NCBI GenBank assembly: GCA_033763935.1
Contig: JANRJO010000073.1
Span: 1 to 64,000, forward strand
Direction: 5' to 3'
DNA: 64,000 bases
Source: DALYJJ01 sp033763935
GTDB lineage: Bacteria > Acidobacteriota > Terriglobia > Bryobacterales > Bryobacteraceae
The notes under the pieces are model-generated. The model did not search any database. It worked only from the letters and a program-made list of their open reading frames with translations, and was not told where the DNA came from. Made by a program: the position numbers and the translations under genes. Of this stretch, positions 23,990 to 32,886 are shown piece after piece. Numbering within the stretch: the first letter of the stretch is position 1; each line of letters begins with the position of its first letter.

Positions 23990-25034
23990 GGCGCTCTCTG
24001 GCGCGGGCGGCGTCTTGGGCGCGGCCAGCCATCTGGTAGGCGCGGACGAGTTGGAAGAAGACGGGGGCGCGGTCCGGGGCGAGGGCGGCGGCCTGTTCGA
24101 GCGCTTTGACGGCGGCGGCAGCGTTTCTCTCGCCGAGGAAGGCTCGGCCCAGGTAGTAGTGGGTGCCCCAGGACGCCGGGCGCTCCTGGACGACTCGGTC
24201 GAGCTCGCCGCGTCCCTGTATCCATTCGGCGAGCTGGACGTGGATAGCGCCGCGGAGGTAGCGGGACTCGATGTCGTGGGGATCGCGTTGCAGGGCGCGG
24301 GCGAGGTGCGCGGAGGCTTCGTCGTAGCGGCGAAGGGCGATGAGGGCTTTGGCGGCCGCGCGGTGCACGCCTTCCAGCGAGGGGTCGAGACGGGCGGCTT
24401 CCTCCAGGTCGGCCAGGGCTTGTTCGTAAGCGCCGGCTTCGGCGTGAGCGCGGCCGGAGAGGTAGCGAGCGCGGGCGGGCGTGGTGACTTGAAAGAGCGA
24501 CTCGAAGGTGCGGCGAGCTTCGTCGTGTCGGCCGAGGCGGGAGAGGGCGAGCCCGCGGAGATAGAGAACGCCGTCATCGGCGGGAGCGGGAGCGAGAAGG
24601 TCAAGCGCTTCCGCGGCGCGGCCGGTCTGGATGAGCGAGGTGACGAGGAGTTCGCGGGCCTGGGCGTGGGCGGGCTGCTTCGACAGGACGCGGCGGAAGT
24701 GAGGCGCGGCATCCTGGAACCGTTGCTGCTTGAAGAGTGCGAGGCCGAGGTTCAGCTCGAGAATGGGGTTGGCGGGGGCTAGGGCGAGCGCGCGGCGGTA
24801 GAGCTTTTCCGCCTTCGCGTAGTCGGCCTGGCGCGCGCAGACCACGGCGAGGTTGCCGAGGGCGGGCAGGTTGCGGGGGTCGGCGGCGAGAACGGCTTCG
24901 AAGCCGGCGCGGGCGGCGGGGAGGTCGCCGCGCTGGAGGGCGGCGGTGGCCTTCTCAAAGAGCGAACGCTCGCCGGGCGCGGCGAGGAGGGCCGCGGCGG
25001 CGAGCGTCGTGATACTACGCGTGATGAAGTTCAG
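23931..25034 (-). CDS. Exported TPR-repeat protein with probable CTG start
   Basis: A TPR protein of about 367 residues if read from a CTG that overlaps the stop of the TonB receptor gene (CTGA), or 304 from the first conventional start, a GTG at 24845. The upstream 63 codons are clearly coding: they give a signal-peptide-like NFITRSITTLAAAALLAAP and a complete first TPR (FEKATAALQRGDLPAARAG), with no ATG, GTG or TTG in frame. The rest is about eight more TPR units (ADYAKAEKLYRRALALAP, PILELNLGLALFKQQRFQDA). The gene follows the TonB receptor directly, so the two probably work together at the envelope. A near-cognate start driven by coupling is inferred; a small sequence error is the alternative. 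Confidence 0.75.
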   Translation of the reverse strand: MNFITRSITTLAAAALLAAPGERSLFEKATAALQRGDLPAARAGFEAVLAADPRNLPALGNLAVVCARQADYAKAEKLYRRALALAPANPILELNLGLALFKQQRFQDAAPHFRRVLSKQPAHAQARELLVTSLIQTGRAAEALDLLAPAPADDGVLYLRGLALSRLGRHDEARRTFESLFQVTTPARARYLSGRAHAEAGAYEQALADLEEAARLDPSLEGVHRAAAKALIALRRYDEASAHLARALQRDPHDIESRYLRGAIHVQLAEWIQGRGELDRVVQERPASWGTHYYLGRAFLGERNAAAAVKALEQAAALAPDRAPVFFQLVRAYQMAGRAQDAARARERLTALRTAEANDEKTLLESQ

Positions 25035-28000
25035 AAGTACAACTTAGCACCCAACTGCAGGGTGCGCGGATCGCGGGTGCTGGTGACTTCGCCGGTGCGG
25101 CCGCGGGTGGCGGCGGTGACGGCCTGGCCCGGGTTCGGCACGCTGATGCCGGTGTTTACGCCCGCGAATTGCGTGTGGTTGAAGACGTTGAAGAACTCAA
25201 AGCGCAATTGCAGGCGGACGCGTTCGGTGATGTTGGTGCTCTTGAACAGGGAGGCGTCCCAGTTATTGATGCCGGGGCCGCGAAGAATGCCGTTGGCGGT
25301 GTTGCCGAGGTTCCCGTCGAGGGGCCTGGCGAAGAGCAGCGGGTTAAACCACTGGAAGCGTGTGCGGCCGCCCTCCATCGGGTCGCCCCCGAGGAAGTTG
25401 GCGCGGGGGCTGCCGCCGAGGGTGCCGAGGTTGCCGTTGCTGCCGACGGTGAGGGGCGTGCCGCTCCAGAAGCGAGTGATGCCACTGAGCTGCCAGCCGT
25501 TCAGGACGTGCTTCATGGGGCCGCTGCTGACGAACTTGGGCAGTTCCCAGACGTAGTCGATGGTGAGGATCTGGGTACGGTCGTAGTCGAGGGGACCGTA
25601 GTCGCGGCGGCGGTCATAGGGGTAGGAGAGGCCCTCGGTATCGGTTTCGGTGAAGCCCATGGCCTTGGACCAGGTGTAGCTGGCGTTCGCTGTCAGCGAC
25701 TTGCTGAAGCGGCGGCTGAGGCGGACCTGGAGTGCGTTGTAGTTGGCGTTGTTGGCGAAGTCCGTGAAGTTGATGGCTCCGTAGCCGTAGTAGGGGCGGA
25801 CGGCGTTGGAGACGTTGTTCACGCTGCGCAGGAGGTTGGGGTCGAGGGTGCGGCCGAGGGGCAGCTGGTTGATGTCACGGGCATCCATCAGGAAGCGCGA
25901 GAGGTTCCCGACATAGGAGGCATCGAGAGCGAAGCCGGAGGGCAACTGGCGCTGGACGCCGAGGCTCCAACTGTAGATGGTGGGCGTCTTGCCGTCGCGG
26001 TCCCAGGCGACGACGTTGGAGGGAGCGAAGCGGCCGCCGGCGAAGGTGGACGCGGTGACCTGGTCGATCTGACCCACGTACGCGCTGGGGTTGAAGACCT
26101 GCGGGGGATTGCCGAGGCCGCCGAAGTTCAAGTTGTTCTGACGAATACGTTCCCAGAAGACGCCGCCGCCGCCGCGCACGGAGGTCTTGCCGTCGCCGAA
26201 AGGATCCCAGGCGAAGCCGACGCGGGGGGAGAACTGGTTCCAGCGGTTGTTGGTGAAGCCTTTGTTGTAGCCGCGCTGGCCTTCCTGCACCATACCGTTG
26301 GCGAGGTCGCCGGAGCCGGGAATGATGGTGCCCTGAGTGAGGCCGGGGGCGAGGTCGAGTCGGGGAGCTTTGGAGGGATCAAAGAGGGCCGGGTCGAAGT
26401 AATACTGCAGGAACTCGCCCAGCGTGTAGGTGGGGCCATAGTAGACCCAGCGGACTCCGTATTCGAGGGTAAAGTTGCGAGTGAGTTTCCAGGAATCCTG
26501 CGCGTACGCCTCGGCGCCATGGAAGCGGAACGAGCCGTACGGGTTGACGTTGCTCATGTTGACCTGGGTGTAGTTACCGAGGAGCATGTTGGCGAAGGTG
26601 TTGCCGGAGTCGCGGGTGTTTTGCAGGTTGGGCCCAAAGTTGATGTTGAGCTGGTCCGTGGCGCCGGGCTGCTGCGCGTTGAGGTTGGTGTTCCAGAAGA
26701 AGCCGAACTTGAACTGGTGGGAGCCCTTCTGCCACGTGATGTTGTCGGTGAAGGCGATGGTTGAACCTTCGCTCTTCCAACCCGCCTGGAAGCCGCCGAA
26801 GCCGCAGGTGCCGACGCCGCAGTTAAAGCGCGGGAAGCGGTTCCGGATATTCACTTCCGGGTAGGGTTCGCGGAAGGTGAAGCCGAGGGCCTCGCGGTCA
26901 TATTGGTCCTTCGGGACGGAGGGAACGACGTCGACGAGCTGGTTGAGGTCATTGACGGTGAAGATGGCTTCGTTGGTGAGATTCGGGCGAATGACGTTGA
27001 TGACGTTCACGCTGTGGCTCTGGCCCGGCTTCTCGCGGAACATGGGGAAGATGGGATTGGGCAGCGTGGTGAAGATACCGCGGTTCTGGGTTTCGCGCTG
27101 GGGATCCCAGACCCAGCGATAGAAGACGTTCATGCGATCGCTGATGGTGTAGTCGACACGCGCGACGTACTGGTTCTTGTTGAAGCGATAGGTGTCCTGG
27201 TAGGGGACGCGAACCAGTTCCGGGTTGGTGGGCGCGAGGGACGCGCCGCCGGCGACGGGGAGGAAGTTGATCACGCGCAGGAAGGCCGGGGCGTTCTGGG
27301 ACCACTGGCTGCGGGGCACCATGTTATTCACATAGGGCACACCGCCGGTGACCTGGCCCGCCGCGTTGCGCTGCAGGGTTCCTGGTTGGAAGACCTGGCC
27401 GGTCTGGAACTGGGGCGCGGTGGCGATGGGCACCGGGCGATAGAGGCGGCTGAGATCACCGTTCAGAAGGTCGGGGTGCGGAAGGTCGACGAAGTTGCCG
27501 CCGAGGGGGCGGGAGGCTCGGGTGCCCTCGTAATTGAAGAAGAAGAACGCCTTCTTGTTGGCGCGGGTGGAGATCTTCGGGAGGTAGATGGGGCCGCTGA
27601 TGTTGCCGCCGAACTGGTTGAAGCGGAGCGGCTGAGTCGCGCCGGTGGTATCGAAGGGGAGGCGGGCGTCGAACTTGTTGTTACGGACGAAATGGTAGAG
27701 GGTCCCGTGGAAGTCCTGGCCGCCGGACTTGGTGGAGGCGCTGAGCAGGATGCCGGGGTTGCGGCCGTGCTCGGCGTTGAAGACCGAGGTCTGGACTTTG
27801 AACTCGCCCACCGCGTCCATGGAGAGCTGGGTGTACTGGCCGTCGTTGGCGCCGACGTCGGTGTTGATGGAGCCGTCGAGGAAGAAGTTGTTCATCGAGC
27901 CGCGCAGGCCGTTCACGTTGAACTGATCCGTGTTGTTAAAGGCGAGCCGGAAATCCGAGGAGTTATTGGAAACGACGCCGGGGAGGGTGCGCATGAGGGA

Positions 28001-28450
28001 CTGGAAGTCGCGCCCGTTGAGGGACAGTTCGGTGACCTGGCGGGAGTCGATGACGAAGCTCTTGTTGGCGGTAGCGGTCTCGACCAGGGGGACGGAGCCT
28101 TCGACGGTGATGGATTCGACGGTCTGGCCGACTTCGAGGCGGAGCAGTCCCAGGTTGACGATCTGGTTGGGGTCGATGACGAGGCCGCGGCGTTCGATAG
28201 TCTTGAAGCCCGACGATTCAATGCGGAGGGAGTAGGTTCCCCGGAGCAGTTGGACGATGGCGAAGGAGCCGTCGACGGCGGTGGTCACTTCGCGGGCGGT
28301 GAGCCCCTTGGCCTGATCGATCACGATGACCTTCGCATTGGCAATCGCGGCGGATTGCGCATCGACGACTACGCCCTGGAGCGTGCCGTTTTGAGCGAAG
28401 GCAGAAACAGAAAGCAGGAGGGCAGCTAAGGCGCCGGGACCGAACTTCAT
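25031..28450 (-). CDS. TonB-dependent receptor, Oar-like, with N-terminal carboxypeptidase-regulatory domain
   Basis: A 1,139-residue outer-membrane protein. The signal peptide (GALAALLLSVSAFAQ) is followed by a CarboxypepD_reg domain (about 22-110, NGTLQGVVVDAQSAAIANA, GTYSLRIESSGFK), a plug (ELSLNGRDFQSLMRTLPGV) and a long beta-barrel with many aromatic-rich strands (FFWNTNLNA, RVGFAWDPFGDGKTSVRGG, ANASYTWSKAMG), ending in the aromatic terminus LGAKLYF needed for BAM insertion. This is the acidobacterial expansion of Oar-like receptors, usually linked to uptake of large substrates, often glycans. No TonB-box motif was confidently seen. The stop overlaps the CTG start of the downstream TPR gene. 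Confidence 0.95.
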   Translation of the reverse strand: MKFGPGALAALLLSVSAFAQNGTLQGVVVDAQSAAIANAKVIVIDQAKGLTAREVTTAVDGSFAIVQLLRGTYSLRIESSGFKTIERRGLVIDPNQIVNLGLLRLEVGQTVESITVEGSVPLVETATANKSFVIDSRQVTELSLNGRDFQSLMRTLPGVVSNNSSDFRLAFNNTDQFNVNGLRGSMNNFFLDGSINTDVGANDGQYTQLSMDAVGEFKVQTSVFNAEHGRNPGILLSASTKSGGQDFHGTLYHFVRNNKFDARLPFDTTGATQPLRFNQFGGNISGPIYLPKISTRANKKAFFFFNYEGTRASRPLGGNFVDLPHPDLLNGDLSRLYRPVPIATAPQFQTGQVFQPGTLQRNAAGQVTGGVPYVNNMVPRSQWSQNAPAFLRVINFLPVAGGASLAPTNPELVRVPYQDTYRFNKNQYVARVDYTISDRMNVFYRWVWDPQRETQNRGIFTTLPNPIFPMFREKPGQSHSVNVINVIRPNLTNEAIFTVNDLNQLVDVVPSVPKDQYDREALGFTFREPYPEVNIRNRFPRFNCGVGTCGFGGFQAGWKSEGSTIAFTDNITWQKGSHQFKFGFFWNTNLNAQQPGATDQLNINFGPNLQNTRDSGNTFANMLLGNYTQVNMSNVNPYGSFRFHGAEAYAQDSWKLTRNFTLEYGVRWVYYGPTYTLGEFLQYYFDPALFDPSKAPRLDLAPGLTQGTIIPGSGDLANGMVQEGQRGYNKGFTNNRWNQFSPRVGFAWDPFGDGKTSVRGGGGVFWERIRQNNLNFGGLGNPPQVFNPSAYVGQIDQVTASTFAGGRFAPSNVVAWDRDGKTPTIYSWSLGVQRQLPSGFALDASYVGNLSRFLMDARDINQLPLGRTLDPNLLRSVNNVSNAVRPYYGYGAINFTDFANNANYNALQVRLSRRFSKSLTANASYTWSKAMGFTETDTEGLSYPYDRRRDYGPLDYDRTQILTIDYVWELPKFVSSGPMKHVLNGWQLSGITRFWSGTPLTVGSNGNLGTLGGSPRANFLGGDPMEGGRTRFQWFNPLLFARPLDGNLGNTANGILRGPGINNWDASLFKSTNITERVRLQLRFEFFNVFNHTQFAGVNTGISVPNPGQAVTAATRGRTGEVTSTRDPRTLQLGAKLYF

Positions 28451-28656
28451 GAGTGAATCACTCCCTCTATAGACCCCAAGCCGGGCGATACAGAGCCCGG
28501 ATCAGTGTTGGCGAGTATATCGCAGGGTGAGTTATGAGTCGAGTAATTCGATCACCTAACCCGGAGTTAACAAGTTATCGAAATGTTATATAGCGAAATG
28601 AAAGCGCTATCACCGAAATTCACGCCCTACGCAAACGCAAGCGACGGTGGCGCGAG
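28451..28656. promoter_or_regulatory. AT-richer leader region upstream of the TonB receptor gene
   Basis: About 200 bases without a gene and visibly less GC-rich than the rest. It should hold the TonB receptor promoter. The only clear structure is a hairpin-capable ATAGCG-N9-CGCTAT (28590-28610) in an A/T-rich context, which could be an operator or the terminator of the broken receptor gene to its right. No convincing -35/-10 pair was found. Confidence 0.4.
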
Positions 28657-28767
28657 TTAGAAGGTCAGCCTTAAGCCGAGTTGGGCGCGGCGCGCTTCGA
28701 GAGAACTCGTAATGCGGCCGAAGTTCGGATTGTTGTTGCGGCCGGAGGCGTCCGGCGTGAAGGTGAC
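28657..28767 (-). pseudogene. C-terminal remnant of a second TonB-dependent receptor
   Basis: The minus strand reads 36 codons and a TAA: VTFTPDASGRNNNPNFG, then RITSSLEARRAQLGLRLTF. This is the standard C-terminal end of an Oar-like TonB receptor (NPNFGRIT plus a last beta strand ending in Phe). Upstream of codon GTC at 28767 the similarity stops abruptly and the sequence turns into the FAD-oxidoreductase remnant on the other strand. The rest of the receptor, at least 1,000 codons, is missing. It is too short to be functional. Confidence 0.8.
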
Positions 28768-29424
28768 CGGTGAGGCCGGGCCCGCGCGTGGTGGGCAAGG
28801 TGTGGGGCGCGTTAAGTACGACCCGGCACATCCGAACGTTCGCGAAAGGTATTTCTTCGTTCTCCACGAGCCGTTTCAGGCGCCGGACGGCGTGCTGGTG
28901 CCGAAGACAGTGGACGGCCTGCTGGTGCCGGTGGTGTGCTCCTCAAGCCACGTCGCCTACAATGCGGTGCGGATGGAGCCGGTCTTCATGGCGCTCGGGG
29001 AAGCGTCCGGGCTGGCGGCGCACCTGGCGATTGAGGAGCGCGTTCCGCCGTGGAAGGTGCGCGCCGCGGAGTTGCAGCGGCTGCTGGTGGAGCGCAAGGG
29101 GGGGTGACGTTTTTCGAGGACGTTCCTTTCGACGACACGGATTTCGCGGCGCTGCAGTGGCTGGGCGCGCGGGGGTTGAACGTGGGGTACAGGGCGGAGA
29201 AAGAGACGCCTCTCACCCAGCGCGGCGGAGCGGAACGGCTGGGGCGTATTCTTCGTTATCACGGCCGGGTGTGGCGGCCTCCGGCGTTGGCCGATCCGGA
29301 CGCACCGCTAGCAGCAGCTGACTTGCACGCCTGGCTGGGCAGGCGAATCGGCATTGATTCCACTGGGGCGCTGCGCGTCGGGGAGTTCGCGCGGATTGTG
29401 TACCGGCACCTGACGGGGACCTAG
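28768..29424 (+). pseudogene. Truncated and frameshifted FAD-dependent oxidoreductase (C-terminal part)
   Basis: From about 28770 to 29107 the + strand encodes the last ~110 residues of an FAD-dependent oxidoreductase of the same family as the intact copy 1.4 kb downstream: VLVPKTVDGLLVPVVCSSSH and VAYNAVRMEPVFMALGEASG match VLLPKRAEAENFVNPVTFSA and VAYSSLRMEPQYMILGHAAG. The N-terminal ~400 residues with the FAD-binding fold are absent. After the stop, another frame continues for ~105 codons (VTFFEDVPFDDTDFAALQWL, GARGLNVGY), an SLH-like tail that I believe belongs to the same protein. The two frames would join if the run of seven G at 29098-29104 had eight. Alternatively the tail is a small separate gene starting at the GTG in GTGA (29104). 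Confidence 0.7.
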
Positions 29425-30764
29425 ACGCGGCCGGCGGCGCGGACGGCGTCGACCATCCGCTTCTGCAGTTTCTCAACGGTGGTCATGATGGAGCGCACGT
29501 GCGTCTTGGCCTGCGCGGGGCGGGCATGGATGGCTTCGAGGCGGGACCACAGCTTGTCGCCGGTGGCTTCGTCGATTTCGAAGAACCAGTCCCCTGCCCC
29601 GAAGTCGCGATACATTTGCCCCTTGCAGGTATCCGTGGGCTGGCGGACGTAGATGCCGGGCGTGCCGTTGTGCAGGGCGATGAGCGGAGAGTGACACTCC
29701 ACGCTGACGACGGCCTGAGCCTTTGCATAGACGGAGGCGGCTTCGTCGGGCAGCCAGTAGGTGCTACGCCACACGACGTTCTTGCGGACGTCGGCGGGGA
29801 GCGGATCGACGAGGACCTCTTTCGCCATGTCCACCTGGTAGGTCATCTCCGCGCAGGCCATCACCTTGTTTCCGGTCTTGCGCACGTAGGCGACGATCAT
29901 GTCGCGGAGCTTCGCGTGGTCGGTCTCAGTGGTGCGGTTGTTGATGGCGTCGCGGACGTCGTCAGAGGGCGTGCGAGGGGTGTTATTGACGCGGTAGTAG
30001 GGCGTATAGCGCAGGCGTGGGATGACGCAGATGAAGCGGCCGGGCGCGAGCTGGTTCTCCTTGAGCCAGGCATCCGCTTTGGCGTCATCGCGCAGGGTCA
30101 TGCCGAGTTGGGCGTCCGGACCAAACTCGAGGATGGGGGTCTTGACGGCCTGCGCCTTGAGATAGTCGCGCGAGATGGTGTCGCGGCAGAAGAAGAAGGC
30201 CGCGCGGTCGATGATGTAGCGCTGTTCCGCGTCGAGGTGATCCGGCGGGAGGGCGAGGGCCTTCGAGCGAAGCTGTTCAAGCGTGCCGCCCTCGGCGAGG
30301 CGATTGGGGGCGATACCGGAGACAGGATCGGTGCTGACGCCAAAGACGCCGACGGGCTTGCTGGTGGCGCGTTGGAAGGCGATGGCGTGCTGGCTGGCGG
30401 GGAAGCCGGAGCCGGAGCCGCTGAGATAGAGATCGGCCTCTTCCCAGGCGCGGGCGAGTTCCGGCGTGGAGGGCGCGTTCTTCGCGTCGAGCGCGCCTTC
30501 GGCGATCTTGAGCCGCGGGTATCCGCGGGTGAGGAGTTCGCGCGAGCCGTGGCCGAGGCGGCCGGGCCAGAGGGTGATTTCTGCCTCCGGGATGTACTTC
30601 CACAGCAGCGCGAGCGCGCCCGGCGTGTGCCCGATGTCGCCGATGTTGACGCTCTGCCAGGAGCTGCGCAGGAGAATGCGGGGCGGGCGGCGCGGCTGCG
30701 CGCGCAGTAGAGAGGCAGAGGCGGCGGAGGAGGCCAGGAAGCGGCGGCGATTCATTCCTGACAT
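29421..30764 (-). CDS. Polysaccharide pyruvyl transferase family protein with Tat signal
   Basis: A 447-residue exported protein. The N-terminus MSGMNRRRFLASSAASASLL is a twin-arginine (Tat) signal. The body fits the polysaccharide pyruvyl transferase (WcaK/CsaB-like) fold: NIGDIGHTPGALALL near the start, SGSGSGFPA, GVFGVSTDPVSG, DTISRDYLKAQ, FGPDAQLG, the second-lobe FICVIPRLRY and the late VSVECHSPLIALHNGTPGIY loop. CsaB-like enzymes are cytoplasmic, so a Tat-exported version is unusual and may act on surface glycans or be a repurposed GT-B fold. It converges on the FAD remnant with a 4-bp overlap and diverges from the intact FAD oxidoreductase. Confidence 0.8.
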   Translation of the reverse strand: MSGMNRRRFLASSAASASLLRAQPRRPPRILLRSSWQSVNIGDIGHTPGALALLWKYIPEAEITLWPGRLGHGSRELLTRGYPRLKIAEGALDAKNAPSTPELARAWEEADLYLSGSGSGFPASQHAIAFQRATSKPVGVFGVSTDPVSGIAPNRLAEGGTLEQLRSKALALPPDHLDAEQRYIIDRAAFFFCRDTISRDYLKAQAVKTPILEFGPDAQLGMTLRDDAKADAWLKENQLAPGRFICVIPRLRYTPYYRVNNTPRTPSDDVRDAINNRTTETDHAKLRDMIVAYVRKTGNKVMACAEMTYQVDMAKEVLVDPLPADVRKNVVWRSTYWLPDEAASVYAKAQAVVSVECHSPLIALHNGTPGIYVRQPTDTCKGQMYRDFGAGDWFFEIDEATGDKLWSRLEAIHARPAQAKTHVRSIMTTVEKLQKRMVDAVRAAGRV

Positions 30765-30812
30765 TGTGCCACCGATGGGATGACCGGGCGGTTTGATACG
30801 CTGATCGGGCTT

Positions 30813-32465
30813 ATGCAACGACGGCTCTACGGGTACTTATTAGCGGCGGCGATGGCTTGCCAGGGCGCAACCTACGATTACGACCTGGTGGTATACGGGG
30901 CGACGGCGGGAGGCATGGCCACCGCTGTGGCGGGGGCAAGACACGGGTTGAAAACGGTGCTGCTGGAACCGGGGCGGCACGTGGGCGGCATGGCGACAGG
31001 CGGCTTGTCGCGGACCGATACGGGAACACGCGAGGTGATCGGCGGCCTGGCGCTCGAGTTCTACTATCACGTAGGCAACGAGTACGACATTCGCCGCTTC
31101 AAGAACCCCGTGGCGTGGTTCTATGAGCCGAAGACGGGGGAGAAGGTCATGCGGGCGATGCTGGCGGAGGCGGGGGTCACTCTCGTCGAGAACCGGCGCG
31201 TGCGCGAGAAGGACGGAGTGGTGAAGCAGGGCCGGCGGATCACGGAGATCGTGCTGGAGAACGGCGACCGTTTCCGCGGCAAGGTGTTCGCCGATTGCAC
31301 TTATGAGGGCGACGTGATGGCGCAGGCGGGAGTGTCGTACACCTACGGACGCGAATCGCAGCAGCAATATAACGAGCCGCTGGCGGGTGTCCGCGAGAAG
31401 ACTCCGTACCACCAGTTCCTGATCGACGTTCCAGCGCTGGACGCGGCGGGCAAGCCGTTGCCGGAGATCACGGCCGAGAAGCCGGGAGCGCCCGGCACGG
31501 CGGACAAGGGCATTCAGGCGTACAATTTTCGCATCGTGGCGACGAACGTTGCGGCTAACCGGATACCATGGCCGCCGCCGCAAGGCTACAGCGCGTCGCG
31601 ATACGAGTTGCTGGCGCGATACCTGGACGCGTTCGTCAAGGCGCGCAAACGCTCGCCGGTGTTTCACGAGCTCACGCTGATTGCGCCGATTCCGAATGGC
31701 AAGGCGGATTTCAACAATAACGGGCCGTTTTCGACGGATTGGATCGGAAAGAACTACGGCTATCCGGAGGGTAGCTACGCGGAGCGCGCGCTGCTGTGGC
31801 AGGAACACATCAACTACATACAGGGCTTCTACTATTTCCTGGCGAACGACGCGCGCGTGCCGGCGGACTTACGGAAGGAAGTGAACGAGTGGGGCCTGTG
31901 CAAGGATGAGTTCGCCGATACGGGGCACTGGCCGCATCAGCTTTATGTGCGGGAGGCGCGGCGGATGGTGGGCGATTTCGTGGTGACGCAGAAGGACCTG
32001 CAAACGGATCTGACGAAGCAGGACGTGATCGGCATGGGCAGTTACAATTCCGATTCGCACAACATCCGGCGGTTCGTGAACGACCGCGGGATGGCCGAGA
32101 ACGAGGGCGACATGCAGGTGGCGGTGAAGCCGTACCAGATTCCGTACCGGGTGCTGTTGCCGAAGCGGGCGGAGGCGGAGAACTTCGTCAACCCGGTAAC
32201 GTTTTCGGCGTCGCACGTAGCGTACAGTTCGCTGCGCATGGAGCCGCAGTACATGATTCTGGGTCACGCGGCGGGCGTTGCGGCGTGGCTGGCGTTGCGG
32301 GACGGCAAGCCGCTCCAGGATGTTTCCGTGACGGAACTGCAGAAGGTGCTGCTGGACGAGGCGGCGGTGTTTGAATACGTGCGCACGCCGCAGCAGGACG
32401 CGATGCAGAAGATCCATAACAAGATGGCGCCGAAGGCTCCGCGCCGGTATAACTGGGAGTACTAA
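30813..32465 (+). CDS. Exported FAD-dependent oxidoreductase
   Basis: A 550-residue flavoprotein of the FAD_oxidored (PF12831-like) family. After a signal peptide (MQRRLYGYLLAAAMACQGA) comes the Rossmann dinucleotide loop VVYGATAGGMATAVAGARHG, in which a G-x-T-x-G-G variant replaces GxGxxG, then LLEPGRHVGGMATGGLS. FADCTYEGDVMAQAGVSY and the C-terminal FAD contact region (VAYSSLRMEPQYMILGHAAG) are complete. The substrate is unknown; relatives sit in glycan and xenobiotic loci of Acidobacteriota and Planctomycetes. The ATG at 30813 is preferred because it begins the signal peptide; an ATG 11 codons upstream is possible. The truncated relative upstream lacks its N-terminal half. Confidence 0.9.
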   Translation: MQRRLYGYLLAAAMACQGATYDYDLVVYGATAGGMATAVAGARHGLKTVLLEPGRHVGGMATGGLSRTDTGTREVIGGLALEFYYHVGNEYDIRRFKNPVAWFYEPKTGEKVMRAMLAEAGVTLVENRRVREKDGVVKQGRRITEIVLENGDRFRGKVFADCTYEGDVMAQAGVSYTYGRESQQQYNEPLAGVREKTPYHQFLIDVPALDAAGKPLPEITAEKPGAPGTADKGIQAYNFRIVATNVAANRIPWPPPQGYSASRYELLARYLDAFVKARKRSPVFHELTLIAPIPNGKADFNNNGPFSTDWIGKNYGYPEGSYAERALLWQEHINYIQGFYYFLANDARVPADLRKEVNEWGLCKDEFADTGHWPHQLYVREARRMVGDFVVTQKDLQTDLTKQDVIGMGSYNSDSHNIRRFVNDRGMAENEGDMQVAVKPYQIPYRVLLPKRAEAENFVNPVTFSASHVAYSSLRMEPQYMILGHAAGVAAWLALRDGKPLQDVSVTELQKVLLDEAAVFEYVRTPQQDAMQKIHNKMAPKAPRRYNWEY

Positions 32466-32487
32466 CGAGGGGACCAGGGAGGACGAA

Positions 32488-32886
32488 ATGAACTTATTCG
32501 ATCTTGGCAGCCAATTACTCGGTGGAGGGCAGGGACAGAGCCCGCTGAACGAGATCTTGCGGCTGATTCAGAACCGGCCAGGCGGCATTGCCGGGCTGGT
32601 GAGCGAGTTCCAGCGCGGCGGGCTGGGAGAGGTGGTGAACTCCTGGGTGAGCACCGGCCAGAATCTGCCGATTTCGCCGGACCAGTTGCAGGGCGTGCTG
32701 GGGAGCGACGCGGTGCGAGGGTTCGCGTCCAGCCTGGGGGTGCCGGCGGATGCGGCGGCATCGCAACTGACGCAACTCTTGCCGACTGTGGTGGATCACC
32801 TGACTCCGAACGGTCAGTTGCCGGCGGGCAACGTGATGGACCTGGGGGCGAGCCTGTTGCGGGGTTTTCTGGGCGGCGGGCGCTAG
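32488..32886 (+). CDS. YidB family protein (DUF937)
   Basis: A 132-residue protein with the typical low-complexity YidB layout: MNLFDLGSQLLGGG, GGIAGLVSEFQRGGLGEVVN, SWVSTGQNLPISPDQLQGVL and a C-terminal Gly-rich FLGGGR. YidB proteins are small cytoplasmic proteins of unknown function. The ATG at 32488 has a good Shine-Dalgarno (AGGGAGGA) 6 bases upstream, which decides the start over a longer reading inside the FAD gene. It follows the FAD oxidoreductase by 22 bases and converges on the PLD-like gene with a 4-bp overlap. Confidence 0.9.
   Translation: MNLFDLGSQLLGGGQGQSPLNEILRLIQNRPGGIAGLVSEFQRGGLGEVVNSWVSTGQNLPISPDQLQGVLGSDAVRGFASSLGVPADAAASQLTQLLPTVVDHLTPNGQLPAGNVMDLGASLLRGFLGGGR

Noticed and set aside
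26903..28429. A 508-codon frame opposite the first TonB receptor
   Set aside because: Mirror of the receptor's codon pattern; no domain or ribosome binding site.
28712..29107. Independent small gene starting at the ATG at 28712
   Set aside because: The first ~20 codons lie over the TonB remnant on the other strand, and the rest is only the C-terminus of an oxidoreductase, so it is treated as a pseudogene.
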